A DNA stretch of 64,000 nt from an uncultured Christensenellaceae bacterium (GCA_910588425.1 CAJUPM010000010.1:7217-71216); one strand, 5' to 3'. Numbered from the stretch's first letter, positions 37,457-46,299 are shown. Numbers and translations: made by a program. The notes: generated by a model from the letters alone, not told the origin.

Positions 37457-38494
37457 TTAATCCTTCAGGCCAGCTGCCTTAATCTCCTGCTGCACCAGAG
37501 CGTAATCATGATCCACCATGCGGGCGACCAGCTCGGCGAAGGAGATTTTGCGCTCCCATCCCAGCGTTTTCTCGGCCTTGCTGGGATCGCCCAGCAACAG
37601 CTCGACTTCCGCCGGACGGAAGAATTTCGGATTGACTTTGACCAGCGTTTTCCCGGTTGCCTTTTCGATGCCAATCTCGTCTACGCCGCTGCCTTTCCAC
37701 TCCAGCTCCATGCCCAAGCGGGCAAAAGCGGTATCCACAAATTCGCGGACGGTGCGCGTCTCGCCCGTGGCGACGACGTAGTCATCCGGCTTCTCCTGCT
37801 GGAGCATGAGATACATGGCATAGACATAATCCTGGGAATGGCCCCAGTCGCGCTTGGCATCCATATTGCCCAGCTCCAGGCAGTCCTGAAGCCCAAGCTT
37901 GATGCGGGCGGCGGCGTGAGTGATTTTTCTGGTGACGAATTCCAGGCCTCTGCGCTCGGATTCGTGGTTAAACAAAATGCCCGAGCAGGCGAAAAGGCCG
38001 TAGCTCTCGCGGTAGTTTTTGGTGATCCAGTGCCCATAGAGCTTGGCCACGCCGTAGGGGCTTCTGGGATAGAAGGGAGTCGTCTCCTTCTGGGGCACTT
38101 CCTGCACCAGGCCGAACATTTCGGACGTGGAGGCCTGATAGAACTTGCAGGCAGGGTTGACTAGACGGATGGCTTCCAGCATTTTGGTGACGCCGGTGGC
38201 ATCGATCTCGGCCGTGGCCAGCGGCTGCTCCCAGCTTGTCGCCACGAAAGACTGGGCGGCGAGGTTATAGACTTCGTCTGCCTGGGAGATGCGCATGGCG
38301 TTTGCCAGCGAGACGAGATCCGTCATATCTGCATAGATAAAATGCAGCTTGTCCACCAAATGCGCGACATTGCCGTAATCTACTACACTTTTTCTGCGCA
38401 TCAGGCCATAGACTTCATAGCCCTTTTCCAGCAGCAGTTCTGCCAGATACGAACCATCCTGGCCGGTGATTCCCGTGATCAGTGCATGTTTCAT
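37457..38494 (-). CDS. gmd: GDP-mannose 4,6-dehydratase
   Basis: The 345-residue enzyme converts GDP-mannose to GDP-4-keto-6-deoxymannose. It shows the cofactor loop ITGITGQDGSYLAELLLEKG (about 6-25), NLAAQSFVATSWEQP (about 77-91), the active-site TSEMFG and YPRSPYGVAK (about 134-143), and FNHESERRGLEFVTRKI (about 174-190). The ATG at 38494 follows AAGGAG. With rmd it forms a two-gene unit supplying a deoxyhexose nucleotide, probably for surface or spore polysaccharide. The pair is inserted between spoIIID and mbl. Confidence 0.95.
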   Translation of the reverse strand: MKHALITGITGQDGSYLAELLLEKGYEVYGLMRRKSVVDYGNVAHLVDKLHFIYADMTDLVSLANAMRISQADEVYNLAAQSFVATSWEQPLATAEIDATGVTKMLEAIRLVNPACKFYQASTSEMFGLVQEVPQKETTPFYPRSPYGVAKLYGHWITKNYRESYGLFACSGILFNHESERRGLEFVTRKITHAAARIKLGLQDCLELGNMDAKRDWGHSQDYVYAMYLMLQQEKPDDYVVATGETRTVREFVDTAFARLGMELEWKGSGVDEIGIEKATGKTLVKVNPKFFRPAEVELLLGDPSKAEKTLGWERKISFAELVARMVDHDYALVQQEIKAAGLKD

Positions 38495-38807
38495 TGATAT
38501 TGCTCCTTCATAATGGCGGGCAATACACCCGCACGTTATCATATATATTGGCCATTATAACACGAAACTAGAAGCATTGCGATAGAATTTTACAAAAAAT
38601 TCGACTTTTGGCTTGGCCGTGCGGGCGAGACTTCCAAGATATGTAACGGCTTTGTAAAGAAATGAAGAACATGCGCAAAAATCTACAAGTTAGACACAGC
38701 TCCGGGCAGAAATACGCTTGAAAATTATCGCGTGATATATTATCATTAAAAAGAAGCAGGGCACAGCCTTTTATGCTGCCCGCAGATGAGATTTAGGAGA
38801 GTAACAC
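38495..38807. other. Divergent intergenic region between gmd and mbl
   Basis: About 310 bases contain the gmd leader on one side and the mbl promoter (38718-38746) on the other. I see no gene or strong RNA structure. Confidence 0.5.
38718..38746 (+). promoter_or_regulatory. Sigma-A promoter of mbl
   Basis: TTGAAA (38718-38723) and TATCAT (38741-38746) are separated by 17 bases, about 60 bases before the gene. Confidence 0.65.
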
Positions 38808-39851
38808 ATGGGCTTGTTTGAATATAACGATGTCGGTATCGATTTGGGCACGGCAACTGTGCTCGTATATGTAAAAGGAAAAGGAATTGTGCTGCGGGAG
38901 CCTTCGGTTGTCGCGGTAGACCGGACCAACGGCCAGATGGTCGCCATCGGCGAAGAGGCGCGGGTCATGCTGGGCAGAACGCCAGGCAATATCGTGGCAG
39001 TCCGCCCGCTCAGAGACGGCGTCATCTCAAATTTCCACGATACCGAGCGTATGCTGCGCTATTTTCTGCGCAAGGTGCTGGGGCGCAGGCTGTTCTTCAA
39101 GCCAAAGGTCATTGTCTGCGTGCCAAGCGGCGTTACGGAAGTGGAAAAGCGCTCCATCATCGAGGCGACGGAGGATGCCGGCGCGCGGCACGTCTGCCTG
39201 ATGGAAGAGCCGATTGCCGCGGCTATCGGCGCGGGGCTGGATATCGGCCAGCCTGTGGGCCAGATGGTTGTGGACGTAGGCGGCGGCACGACGGATATCG
39301 CTGTTATCTCCCTGGGCGGCGCGGTCATCAGCGGCTCCATCAAGTGCGCGGGCGATAAGTTCGACGAGGCGATGATCCGCTATGTCAAGAAAAAATACAA
39401 CATGATCATCGGTGAGCGCACGGCGGAGGATGTGAAAATTAACATCGGCTCGGCGTTCCCGAGAAAAGAAGAAGCCTATATGGAAATTACCGGCCGCAAC
39501 CTGATCTCCGGCCTGCCTAAGACGGTAACCATCAGCTCCAACGAGACGATCGAGGCTTTCCGCGAGCCGCTCAATCTGATTATGGAAAAAGTGCACAGCA
39601 TTCTCGAGCGGACGCCCCCGGAACTGGCGGCGGATATTGCGGAGAACGGCATCTGCATGACGGGCGGCGGCTCGATGCTCTATGGGCTGGATCGTCTGCT
39701 GGCAGAACGCTGTAAGATTCCCTGCTATGTGGCTGATGATGCGGTTTCCTGTGTTGCTATCGGTGCGGGCAAGGCGCTGGAGCATCTTGATGTATATGCC
39801 GGCAATTCGGTTTATGATTATAAGCGCGGCGATTACTATGACAACTATTAA
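38808..39851 (+). CDS. mbl: MreB/Mbl-family actin-like cell-shape protein
   Basis: The 347-residue bacterial actin forms membrane-associated filaments that guide lateral wall synthesis. It has the ATP-binding phosphate loops GIDLGTATVLVYVKGKG (about 10-26) and DVGGGTTDIAVISLGG (about 158-173), the connecting EEPIAAAIGAGLDI, and the adenosine loop GGGSMLYGLDRLL (about 286-298). The tail (SVYDYKRGDYYDNY) is acidic and tyrosine-rich. Proximity to spoIIID, as in Bacillus, favours the Mbl name over MreB. GGAGAG precedes the ATG. The gene is monocistronic with a terminator. Confidence 0.92.
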   Translation: MGLFEYNDVGIDLGTATVLVYVKGKGIVLREPSVVAVDRTNGQMVAIGEEARVMLGRTPGNIVAVRPLRDGVISNFHDTERMLRYFLRKVLGRRLFFKPKVIVCVPSGVTEVEKRSIIEATEDAGARHVCLMEEPIAAAIGAGLDIGQPVGQMVVDVGGGTTDIAVISLGGAVISGSIKCAGDKFDEAMIRYVKKKYNMIIGERTAEDVKINIGSAFPRKEEAYMEITGRNLISGLPKTVTISSNETIEAFREPLNLIMEKVHSILERTPPELAADIAENGICMTGGGSMLYGLDRLLAERCKIPCYVADDAVSCVAIGAGKALEHLDVYAGNSVYDYKRGDYYDNY

Positions 39852-39859
39852 GCAAAATG

Positions 39860-39886
39860 CGGCCCCGGATTTTCCGGGGCCTTTCT
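39860..39886 (+). terminator. Rho-independent terminator of mbl
   Basis: A GGCCCCGGA/TCCGGGGCC stem is followed by TTTC. Confidence 0.8.
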
Positions 39887-39920
39887 AACAGAAAAAAGCG
39901 GCAGAGCCGCAGGAGGAAGC

Positions 39921-40769
39921 ATGGAAGAGCTTTATTCCCCGAAAGTAATCAGTGAATTGCTGAAGAAATATCAGCTGGCTCCGCTCAAAAAGCTGGGGCA
40001 GAACTTTTTGCGGGATGAGAATATTGTAAACAAAATTGCGCAGGCGGCTGTTCAGCCGGGGGAGAACGCTTTGGAAATTGGGCCGGGGCTGGGCGTGCTG
40101 ACCCAGGCGCTGGCGCGGCGGGCGAAAAAAGTTGTGGCGGTGGAAATCGATAAGGGCATGGTTCAGGTGCTTTCCCAGACGCTGGATGGGCTGGAGAATA
40201 CCCAGGTGCTCTGGCAGGATTTCCTCAAGGCGGATTTGCAGGAGATCGCCCGGGAGCATTTCGGGAGCGAGCCGTTTGCCGTGGTGGGAAACCTTCCATA
40301 TTATATTACCAGCAAATGCCTGCTGGCCGTGCTGGAGGCGCAGGCGCCGGTTCTGCGGTTTACGGCTATGGTGCAAAAGGAAGTGGCAGAGCGGCTGATG
40401 GCAGGGCCCGGCGACGCGAACTACGGCGCGATTACGGCGTCTGTGGCATACTATGGGCGCGTCCGGCAGATGTTCCAGGTTTCGCGCAGCTGCTTTCTGC
40501 CTGCGCCGGATGTGGATTCGGCGGTGATTGGCATAGAGCCCAGGGCACAGTTTGATGTGCCGCGGGAAGATTACACGAGAATCGTCCGGGGATTATTTGC
40601 ACAGCGCAGGAAAACTTTGCAAAATAATATGAAAAATTCCCTGCAAATGAAAAATGAGCAAATCCAACTTGCGCTGGAAGAGGCGCAAATCCCGGCAAAC
40701 TCCAGAGCAGAAAATCTGTCTCCGGAAGATTTTGCAAAATTGGCAAAAATAATCTGCAAAAACAAATAA
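39921..40769 (+). CDS. rsmA: 16S rRNA (A1518/A1519-N6)-dimethyltransferase
   Basis: The 282-residue SAM-dependent enzyme (KsgA) dimethylates two adjacent adenines in helix 45 of 16S rRNA late in 30S assembly. Motif order is KKLGQNFLRDENIV (about 24-37), the SAM loop ALEIGPGLGVLTQAL (about 52-66), AVEIDKGM and the catalytic VVGNLPYYITS (about 121-131). The C-terminal helical domain contains FAQRRKTLQNNMK. AGGAGG precedes the start. Confidence 0.96.
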   Translation: MEELYSPKVISELLKKYQLAPLKKLGQNFLRDENIVNKIAQAAVQPGENALEIGPGLGVLTQALARRAKKVVAVEIDKGMVQVLSQTLDGLENTQVLWQDFLKADLQEIAREHFGSEPFAVVGNLPYYITSKCLLAVLEAQAPVLRFTAMVQKEVAERLMAGPGDANYGAITASVAYYGRVRQMFQVSRSCFLPAPDVDSAVIGIEPRAQFDVPREDYTRIVRGLFAQRRKTLQNNMKNSLQMKNEQIQLALEEAQIPANSRAENLSPEDFAKLAKIICKNK

Positions 40770-40817
40770 AAAAATTTTTTTAAAAAAAGAGGAAAAAAGG
40801 AAAGCACGGCGAATCCT

Positions 40818-40851
40818 TATAATTAGCCAAGTTTGGCATAATTTTGCCAAA
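40818..40851 (+). promoter_or_regulatory. pckA promoter box with overlapping GCCAA/TTGGC operator
   Basis: TATAAT (40818-40823) is followed by three half-sites, GCCAA, TTGGC and GCCAA. The last two form TTTGGCA-N6-TGCCAAA (40832-40851). The position just after the -10 suits a repressor. The -35 is poor. The regulator is not identified. Confidence 0.5.
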
Positions 40852-40885
40852 TGAACTAGTTTCACTACAAATTTGGAGGTTTGAA

Positions 40886-42544
40886 ATGTCAACAAAACAA
40901 TTCTATGATCTCTCCGAGATTAAGGCAGGCTCCTATTTTAACAACTTTAAGACGATCATCGAGACGCCTTTTTACGGCAACAATGTCTACGAAGTAGAGA
41001 CTCCCGCGGAGGCTTATAAGCTGGCCGCAAACGCACCTGGCACGGTTGTAACGGATATGCCCATTTTCGGCGCAGATAAAGTCGGCCTGCCCAAGGATGC
41101 GACGGTTCTGGTTTTCAACGACGGCAGCGTTCAGGGCCGCTGCGCAGCGGCGCGCCGCATCATCGGCGAGCCGGGCGTAGATGCAGATTCCCTGCAGAAG
41201 ATCATCCGGGATGCCATTTTCGATACGAAAGACAAAAACATGCTTAAGACCTCCGCATACGTTGGCCTTTCCCCCGAATTCATGGTCAAGGCACACCTGA
41301 TGATCCCGGATACCTTTGCAAACTCCCTGCTTTCCTGGATGCTCAACTTCCAGTACTGCAACGAAGCCTACAACAAAATGTATGAGCAGTCCAAGGTCAT
41401 CGAGGGCGAGCCGGATATCTATGTGTTTGCAGACCCGGAGTGGTCTCACCCGGATTTCCCGCTGGGCCTCTCGCTTTTCGACCCGCAGCATAACGTCGCC
41501 TGCGTGCTGGGCATGCGCTACTTCGGCGAGCTCAAGAAGGGCACGCTGACGCTGGCTTGGGGCATTGCCGGCAGACACGGCTGGTGCTCCTGCCATGGCG
41601 GCCAGAAGCGCTACAACCTGCCCGGCGGCAAGAAGTTCGTCTCGGCGGTGTTCGGCCTTTCGGGCTCGGGCAAATCCACCATCACTCACGCCAAGCACGA
41701 CAATAAATACGATGTTACCGTTCTGCACGACGACGCGTTCGTCATCGATACGGGCGACAAGACGGTCTCCGTCGCGCTGGAGCCGGCCTACTTCGACAAG
41801 ACGCAGGATTACCCCGCGGGCTGCGAGGACAATAAATTCCTGATGACCGTTCAGAATAACGGCATCACCATGGATAAAGACGGCAAAATCGTCATCGTTC
41901 CGGAGGATATCAGAAACGGCAACGGCCGCGCTGTCAAGAGCCGCCTCTGGAGCCCCAACCGCGTAGACCTCTTTGAGGAGCCGGTTAACGCCATCATCTG
42001 GCTGATGAAAGACCCGACGCTCCCGCCGGTTATCAAGATTGAGGATCCGGTTGTTGCTTCCGCGATGGGCGCGACGCTGGCCACCAAGAGAACGACGGCA
42101 GAGCGCCTGGCCCCGGGCGTAGACCCCAACGCGCTGGTCGTCGAGCCGTATGCGAACCCGTTCCGCACCTATCCGCTGGAGATGGATTACCTCAACTTCA
42201 AGAAGCTGTTTGAGGAGAAGAACGTCGCTTGCTACATCTTCAATACTGGCTCCTTCATGGATAAGAAGGTAACCAAAGAGATGACGCTGGGCAGCCTGGA
42301 GCAGGTTGTGGAGGGAACGGCTTCCTTCAAACCCTTCGGCAAGATTGAGGGCTTCTCGTATCTGCCTGTGGAAGGCATGGAGCCGGATTTCTCGGATGCC
42401 TCCTATGCAGAGCAGGTTGCGGCTCGCATGAACGACAGAGTTGAGTTCATCAAATCCAGAGACGAGGCCAAGGGCGGCTATGATAAACTGCCGGCAGAGG
42501 TTCTGGAAGCGATGAGCAAAGTCGCAGAGCAGGCCAAGAACTAA
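40886..42544 (+). CDS. pckA: Phosphoenolpyruvate carboxykinase (ATP type, divergent)
   Basis: The 552-residue cytosolic enzyme interconverts oxaloacetate and PEP with ATP/ADP. The kinase loop FGLSGSGKSTITHAK (about 258-272) replaces the classical GTGKT form, and HDDAFVI (about 285-291) is the metal-binding Asp segment. LEPAYFDKTQDYP (about 305-317) is the strongest family marker. AWGIAGRHGWCSCHGG precedes the kinase loop. The divergence suggests the Clostridia variant of the family. In fermenters it often runs toward oxaloacetate. GGAGG lies six bases before the ATG. A palindrome overlaps its promoter region. Confidence 0.9.
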   Translation: MSTKQFYDLSEIKAGSYFNNFKTIIETPFYGNNVYEVETPAEAYKLAANAPGTVVTDMPIFGADKVGLPKDATVLVFNDGSVQGRCAAARRIIGEPGVDADSLQKIIRDAIFDTKDKNMLKTSAYVGLSPEFMVKAHLMIPDTFANSLLSWMLNFQYCNEAYNKMYEQSKVIEGEPDIYVFADPEWSHPDFPLGLSLFDPQHNVACVLGMRYFGELKKGTLTLAWGIAGRHGWCSCHGGQKRYNLPGGKKFVSAVFGLSGSGKSTITHAKHDNKYDVTVLHDDAFVIDTGDKTVSVALEPAYFDKTQDYPAGCEDNKFLMTVQNNGITMDKDGKIVIVPEDIRNGNGRAVKSRLWSPNRVDLFEEPVNAIIWLMKDPTLPPVIKIEDPVVASAMGATLATKRTTAERLAPGVDPNALVVEPYANPFRTYPLEMDYLNFKKLFEEKNVACYIFNTGSFMDKKVTKEMTLGSLEQVVEGTASFKPFGKIEGFSYLPVEGMEPDFSDASYAEQVAARMNDRVEFIKSRDEAKGGYDKLPAEVLEAMSKVAEQAKN

Positions 42545-42556
42545 CCGGATAAACAA

Positions 42557-42589
42557 AAAAGGATGCGGGCATTCGCATCCTTTTTTTTG
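42557..42589 (+). terminator. Rho-independent terminator of pckA
   Basis: A GGATGCG/CGCATCC stem is followed by eight Ts. Confidence 0.85.
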
Positions 42590-42607
42590 TTGCTTTGGAA
42601 GAGGCAT

Positions 42608-42641
42608 AAAAAGAGCAGGAGCGAGCTCTCCTGCTCTTTTG
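42608..42641 (-). terminator. Terminator of nagA
   Basis: An AAGAGCAGGAG/CTCCTGCTCTT stem with T and A tracts lies just after the nagA stop on the minus strand. Confidence 0.8.
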
Positions 42642-42660
42642 GCATTGCTGCAAGGCCGGT

Positions 42661-43794
42661 TTACGCCCGGCTGTATTCCAGTTTGCCGCGGATATGCGTC
42701 TGGCTGAGCTGCAAATCGTCTGTAAGCAGCAGGAAATCTGCCGCCGCGCCCACGGCGATTCTGCCGATATGCGCGTTGCCGATGGCGTTGGCGGGATTAT
42801 AGGTGCCCAGCCGAAGCGCTTTGCAGAGCGGAATTTTCATGATATTCACCAGATTGCGCACGCCTTGCAGCACGCAGATAGTGGAGCCGGCCAGCCGGCC
42901 GTCCTCCAGCCGCGCCACAGAATCCTTGACGATGACTTTGCTGCCGGCCAGGCTGAAGATGCCGTCGCCCATCTGGGAGGGCTCCAGCGCATCCGAGCAG
43001 ATGAAGGTTTTCTCAAAGCCTTTGGCCTTCATGATCAGCCGGGCGGCATAGACATTGATATGCTGCAAATCCGGAATGAACTCACAGATGATGCGGTCGT
43101 CCGTCAAGACGACGCCGATGCTGTTCTCCTGGCGGTGGTGCACGGGATAGAAGCCGTTGAAGGTATGCGTTGCGATGCTGACGCCCTTGCTGATGGCCTC
43201 TTCCATTTCCTTTGCCATGGAATCGGTATGCGCCGCCGAGACAACAATGCCCTTTTTCGCCAGATAGGAGACCAGCTCCATGCCGCCTGGCTTTTCCGGG
43301 GCAACCGAGACTCTGACGATGACATCCTCGTGCCCGCCCACCATTTTTTGATAGTTTTCCATGGTCGGGTCCTGCAAAAGCGGGATGGCATGTGCGCCGC
43401 GGTTATCCAGCGCGAAGAAGGGGCCCTCGATATGCGCGCCCAGGATGCGGGTGCCGCTCTGCTCTCCCATCTCCTGCTTTACTTCCGCAAGGAAAGAATG
43501 GATATGCTCGAAGGTATCCGTGGCGTTGGTGGGGCAGAAGGAAGTCGTCCCGACGGAGGGCAGATGCCGGCGCAAATGCGCTGTGCCGCCTGGCTCCAGA
43601 ACATCCCTGCCAAAGCTGCCATGGATATGCAGATCCACAAAACCGGGGCAGAGAATTTGGCCTTTGGCATCCAGCGCATCGGAGTCGTCGCAGGAATCGT
43701 ACATCTCCGCGATGATGCCGTTTTCATAGCGCAGGGCGGTAACGGGAATGAAATCCTCGCCGTTAAAGATGCGGGCGTTTTTAATCTTGGGCAT
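42661..43794 (-). CDS. nagA: N-acetylglucosamine-6-phosphate deacetylase
   Basis: The 377-residue amidohydrolase makes glucosamine-6-phosphate and acetate from GlcNAc-6-P. Metal and substrate motifs are the strand-1 FVDLHIHGSFGRDV (about 52-65), HIEGPFFALDNRGAH (about 124-138), SAAHTDS (about 198-204), THTFNGFYPVHHR (about 219-231) and SDALEPSQMGDG (about 275-286). AGGAGG precedes the ATG. Its product is the substrate of NagB (27800-28516), so both steps of the pathway are present in this window though unlinked. Confidence 0.95.
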   Translation of the reverse strand: MPKIKNARIFNGEDFIPVTALRYENGIIAEMYDSCDDSDALDAKGQILCPGFVDLHIHGSFGRDVLEPGGTAHLRRHLPSVGTTSFCPTNATDTFEHIHSFLAEVKQEMGEQSGTRILGAHIEGPFFALDNRGAHAIPLLQDPTMENYQKMVGGHEDVIVRVSVAPEKPGGMELVSYLAKKGIVVSAAHTDSMAKEMEEAISKGVSIATHTFNGFYPVHHRQENSIGVVLTDDRIICEFIPDLQHINVYAARLIMKAKGFEKTFICSDALEPSQMGDGIFSLAGSKVIVKDSVARLEDGRLAGSTICVLQGVRNLVNIMKIPLCKALRLGTYNPANAIGNAHIGRIAVGAAADFLLLTDDLQLSQTHIRGKLEYSRA

Positions 43795-43943
43795 AAAAAC
43801 CTCCTATGAAGTTTGAAATGGATGTCTCTATTATACTATTTTTCCCGGAAAAGCGGAAGGGGGAAACCGCCTTTTTCGGGAGAAGCTGATGATTTTCCGA
43901 GTAAGTTTTGATATACTGGGGGAGAGAAAGCGAGGAATGAGCA

Positions 43944-44411
43944 ATGAAAAAACTTGGAAAGATTTTGGCAGGCATTTGCGGCGTTTTTTGTTTGGCGGCG
44001 GCTGTGGGCTGTGCGGCAAAAAAGGAGCCGGTTACGGCCGCGGAGTTTTCCCGGCGCATGGAGCAGGAGGGGTATTCCATACTGGACGCGACAGAGCAGT
44101 TCGAAGGGCAGGTTGTGAGCGCGACTTTGGCGGTAGAGCAGAGCGGGGCATACCAGATCGAGTTTTTCGAAGTGGAAACAGAGCAGCAGGCGAAAATAGC
44201 CTTTGAGCAGAATAAGGTGACGTTTGAATCCGAAAGGGGGCCAGCTTCTTCCAGATACGAAAACAATGGCCCCAATTTCAGCGTTTATGCGCAGACTTCA
44301 AATGGAAAATACAGCTATGTTTGCCGGGTGGGGCAGACGTTCATCTATGCCAGCGTGCCCGAGCAAAATAAGGAGGCAGTCAAAAGCGCCATCAAGAGTC
44401 TGGGCTATTAG
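43944..44411 (+). CDS. Hypothetical lipoprotein
   Basis: The 155-residue protein has a lipoprotein signal peptide (KKLGKILAGICGVFCLAAAVGC, Cys about 23) and a small mixed alpha/beta body with no family I recognise. EFSRRMEQEGYSILDAT and the ending VPEQNKEAVKSAIKSLGY recall small secreted DUF4358-like folds, but I do not assign that. It is probably anchored on the outer face of the membrane. It is followed by an SDR gene after 15 bases, so the two may be co-transcribed from the TATACT box at 43912-43917. Confidence 0.7.
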   Translation: MKKLGKILAGICGVFCLAAAVGCAAKKEPVTAAEFSRRMEQEGYSILDATEQFEGQVVSATLAVEQSGAYQIEFFEVETEQQAKIAFEQNKVTFESERGPASSRYENNGPNFSVYAQTSNGKYSYVCRVGQTFIYASVPEQNKEAVKSAIKSLGY

Positions 44412-44426
44412 AGAGGAAATTTGGCG

Positions 44427-45218
44427 ATGGAGCAGGTAGTTTTGATCACGGGCGGCAGCTCGGGCATTGGCGACAGCGTGGCGCGCATCCTGGCGGCAGA
44501 CGGCTGCCGGGTTTACGAGATGAGCCGAGGGGAGAGCGCGCCTATAGACCGCGTTCATATTAAGGGAGATGTAACTTCGGAGCAGGATGTGAAGAGAGCG
44601 GTAGACGATGTGATAAAAAAGGAAGGGCGCATCGATATTCTCATCAACAATGCCGGTTTTGGCATTTCTGGCGCCGCAGAGTTTACGGAGATGGAGGATG
44701 CCAGGCGGCAGATGGATGTCAACTTTTTGGGCATGGCGCGCATGTGTCGGGCGGTTTTGCTGCATATGCGAAAAAACGGGCGGGGCAGAATCCTCAATTT
44801 GAGCTCGGTGGCGGCGGCAGTCCCGATCCCGTTTCAGGCGTTTTACTCGGCTTCCAAGGCGGCAGTCAATGCCTATAGCCTGGCGCTGGCAAACGAAGTG
44901 CGGCCCTATGGGGTTTCGGTCTGCGCGGTGATGCCGGGGGATATTAAAACCGGGTTTACTGCCGCGCGCAAAAAGCAGAGTGCCGGGGATGAGGCCTATG
45001 GCGGGCGGATTGGCCGCTCTGTCGCCAAGATGGAGCGGGATGAGAGAGATGGCATGGAACCTGCGGCCGCGGGGCGCATCATTGCGAGGATCGCGCGCAG
45101 GCGGAAGGTGAAGCCGCTCTATGCCATCCGGGTGGATTACCAGGCGATTGCGCTTCTGGCGCGGCTCTTGCCCGCAAGATTGCTGAACTGGCTGGTTTAT
45201 CAGCTTTATGCCAAATGA
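44427..45218 (+). CDS. Short-chain dehydrogenase/reductase (SDR) family protein
   Basis: The 263-residue classical SDR has an NAD(P) loop ITGGSSGIG (about 8-16), NNAG (about 77-80), the catalytic serine in LNLSSVAA (about 127-134) and YSASK (about 145-149). The end is basic and hydrophobic (ARLLPARLLNWLVYQLYAK), suggesting loose membrane contact, as in some lipid-modifying SDRs. The substrate is unknown. The ATG at 44427 is preferred over a TTG two codons upstream because GAGAGGA is then nine bases away. It shares a bidirectional terminator with the convergent TtcA-family gene. Confidence 0.85.
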   Translation: MEQVVLITGGSSGIGDSVARILAADGCRVYEMSRGESAPIDRVHIKGDVTSEQDVKRAVDDVIKKEGRIDILINNAGFGISGAAEFTEMEDARRQMDVNFLGMARMCRAVLLHMRKNGRGRILNLSSVAAAVPIPFQAFYSASKAAVNAYSLALANEVRPYGVSVCAVMPGDIKTGFTAARKKQSAGDEAYGGRIGRSVAKMERDERDGMEPAAAGRIIARIARRRKVKPLYAIRVDYQAIALLARLLPARLLNWLVYQLYAK

Positions 45219-45224
45219 CGGCGC

Positions 45225-45271
45225 AAAAAAGCAGGGTGCAAAGCAACCGATGTTTTGCACCCTGCTTTTTT
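45225..45271. terminator. Bidirectional terminator
   Basis: A GCAGGGTGCAAA...TTTGCACCCTGC stem has A and T tracts outside. It separates the convergent SDR and TtcA-family genes. Confidence 0.85.
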
Positions 45272-45282
45272 GATGCGGGAAA

Positions 45283-46011
45283 TCAGCGGCCGGAGGGCAG
45301 CTTATCCCAAAGATGGTAGTTGCCCGTATTGCGGATGGCGGCCAGCATGCTCTCTTTTGCCTTGGGGTTATAGGTCAGCAGGTGCTCCAGTAGATTCCGG
45401 GCATCTTTGCGCTTAGTAATGCCGTCCACCGGGCAGGGGTTTTTGACCACCGGCAGTTTGAGCGCGCGCACCTGGCCGACGATCTCCTTTTCAGGCAGAT
45501 AGATGAACGGGCGGATGAGGGTGATATCCGCTCGGCTCATATACGTTACCGGCGAAAATACGCCGAGCTTGCCCTCGTAGATCATGCTCATGAGCAGGGT
45601 TTCCAGCAGATCCTCCTGATTATGGGCAAAAGCGGCTTTGTTGCAGCCCAGGCGGGCGGCGGCCTCATAAAAAGCGCCTTTGCGCATCTTGGCGCAGAGC
45701 GAGCAGGGGTTGGGCTCTTTGCGGATATCGAAAACCACCTGGGCAATATCCGTCTTTTCCACGTGGTAGGCAACGCCGATGCTCTGCAAAAAATCCCGGA
45801 TGGGCGCGGTATCAAAGCCATCAAAGCCGAGATCGACCGTTACGCCAAAGAGCTCGTAGTCGATTTTCATATAGCGGCGGTAGAGCGTCAGCGCGTAGAG
45901 CAGGAGGATGGAATCCTTGCCGCCCGAGACGCCCACGGCGATTTTATCGCCGCTTTTTATCATATCAAATTCTTCGCAGGCCCGGCGCAGGCACCCAAGC
46001 ACTTTCTTCAT
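45283..46011 (-). CDS. TtcA-family PP-loop tRNA thiolation-type ATPase
   Basis: The 242-residue protein has the PP-loop AVGVSGGKDSILLLYAL (about 25-41), which adenylates a base in tRNA before sulfur transfer. The TtcA signature PNPCSLCAKMRKGAFYEAA (about 110-128) and the later KNPCPVDG (Cys about 206) supply the cysteines used for an Fe-S cluster. TtcA makes 2-thiocytidine at position 32. Related Firmicute proteins may act on other substrates. The reading frame stays open far upstream through antisense metK, but the ATG at 46011 with AAAGGAA is the true start by homology. Confidence 0.82.
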   Translation of the reverse strand: MKKVLGCLRRACEEFDMIKSGDKIAVGVSGGKDSILLLYALTLYRRYMKIDYELFGVTVDLGFDGFDTAPIRDFLQSIGVAYHVEKTDIAQVVFDIRKEPNPCSLCAKMRKGAFYEAAARLGCNKAAFAHNQEDLLETLLMSMIYEGKLGVFSPVTYMSRADITLIRPFIYLPEKEIVGQVRALKLPVVKNPCPVDGITKRKDARNLLEHLLTYNPKAKESMLAAIRNTGNYHLWDKLPSGR

Positions 46012-46106
46012 ATGGAAATTCCTTTCATTCGCGGAAGTTTCAGGCAAATAGAGATGCCTGACGCCATGTTTTTGCTGAATTTTAGTATAATATGTCTGTT
46101 TGCTCT

Positions 46107-46134
46107 TTGCAAGCCGGCTACTCTGTGATATAAT
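46107..46134 (+). promoter_or_regulatory. Sigma-A promoter of metK
   Basis: TTGCAA (46107-46112) and TATAAT (46129-46134) are separated by 16 bases, just before the riboswitch. Confidence 0.7.
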
Positions 46135-46140
46135 CAGATC

Positions 46141-46236
46141 ACTCATCAAGAGTGGCGGAGGGACAGGCCCTGTGAAGCCCGGCAACCGGAGGAGATTCGG
46201 TGCCAAATCCTGCGGCGCAAGCTGAGAGATGAGGCC
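46141..46236 (+). promoter_or_regulatory. SAM-I (S-box) riboswitch aptamer
   Basis: The P1 arms CTCAT/ATGAG (46142-46146, 46229-46233) enclose the S-box core: AAGAGTGGCGGAGGGAC, GAAGCCCGGCAACC and GGTGCCAAATCCTGC. It binds S-adenosylmethionine and shuts down metK through the terminator at 46252-46283. Confidence 0.96.
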
Positions 46237-46251
46237 AGAGAGCAGCTTGTG

Positions 46252-46283
46252 CCTCGCCGCGAAAGTGCGGCGGGGTTTCTTTC
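46252..46283 (+). terminator. Regulated terminator of the SAM riboswitch
   Basis: A CCTCGCCGC-GAAA-GTGCGGCGGGG stem is followed by a T-rich tract before the metK ribosome site. Confidence 0.85.
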
Positions 46284-46299
46284 TATTTTGGAGGTTCTT

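Noticed and set aside
40889..42607. A 572-codon open frame opposite pckA
   Set aside because: Antisense shadow of a GC-biased gene; no ribosome site and no recognisable domain.
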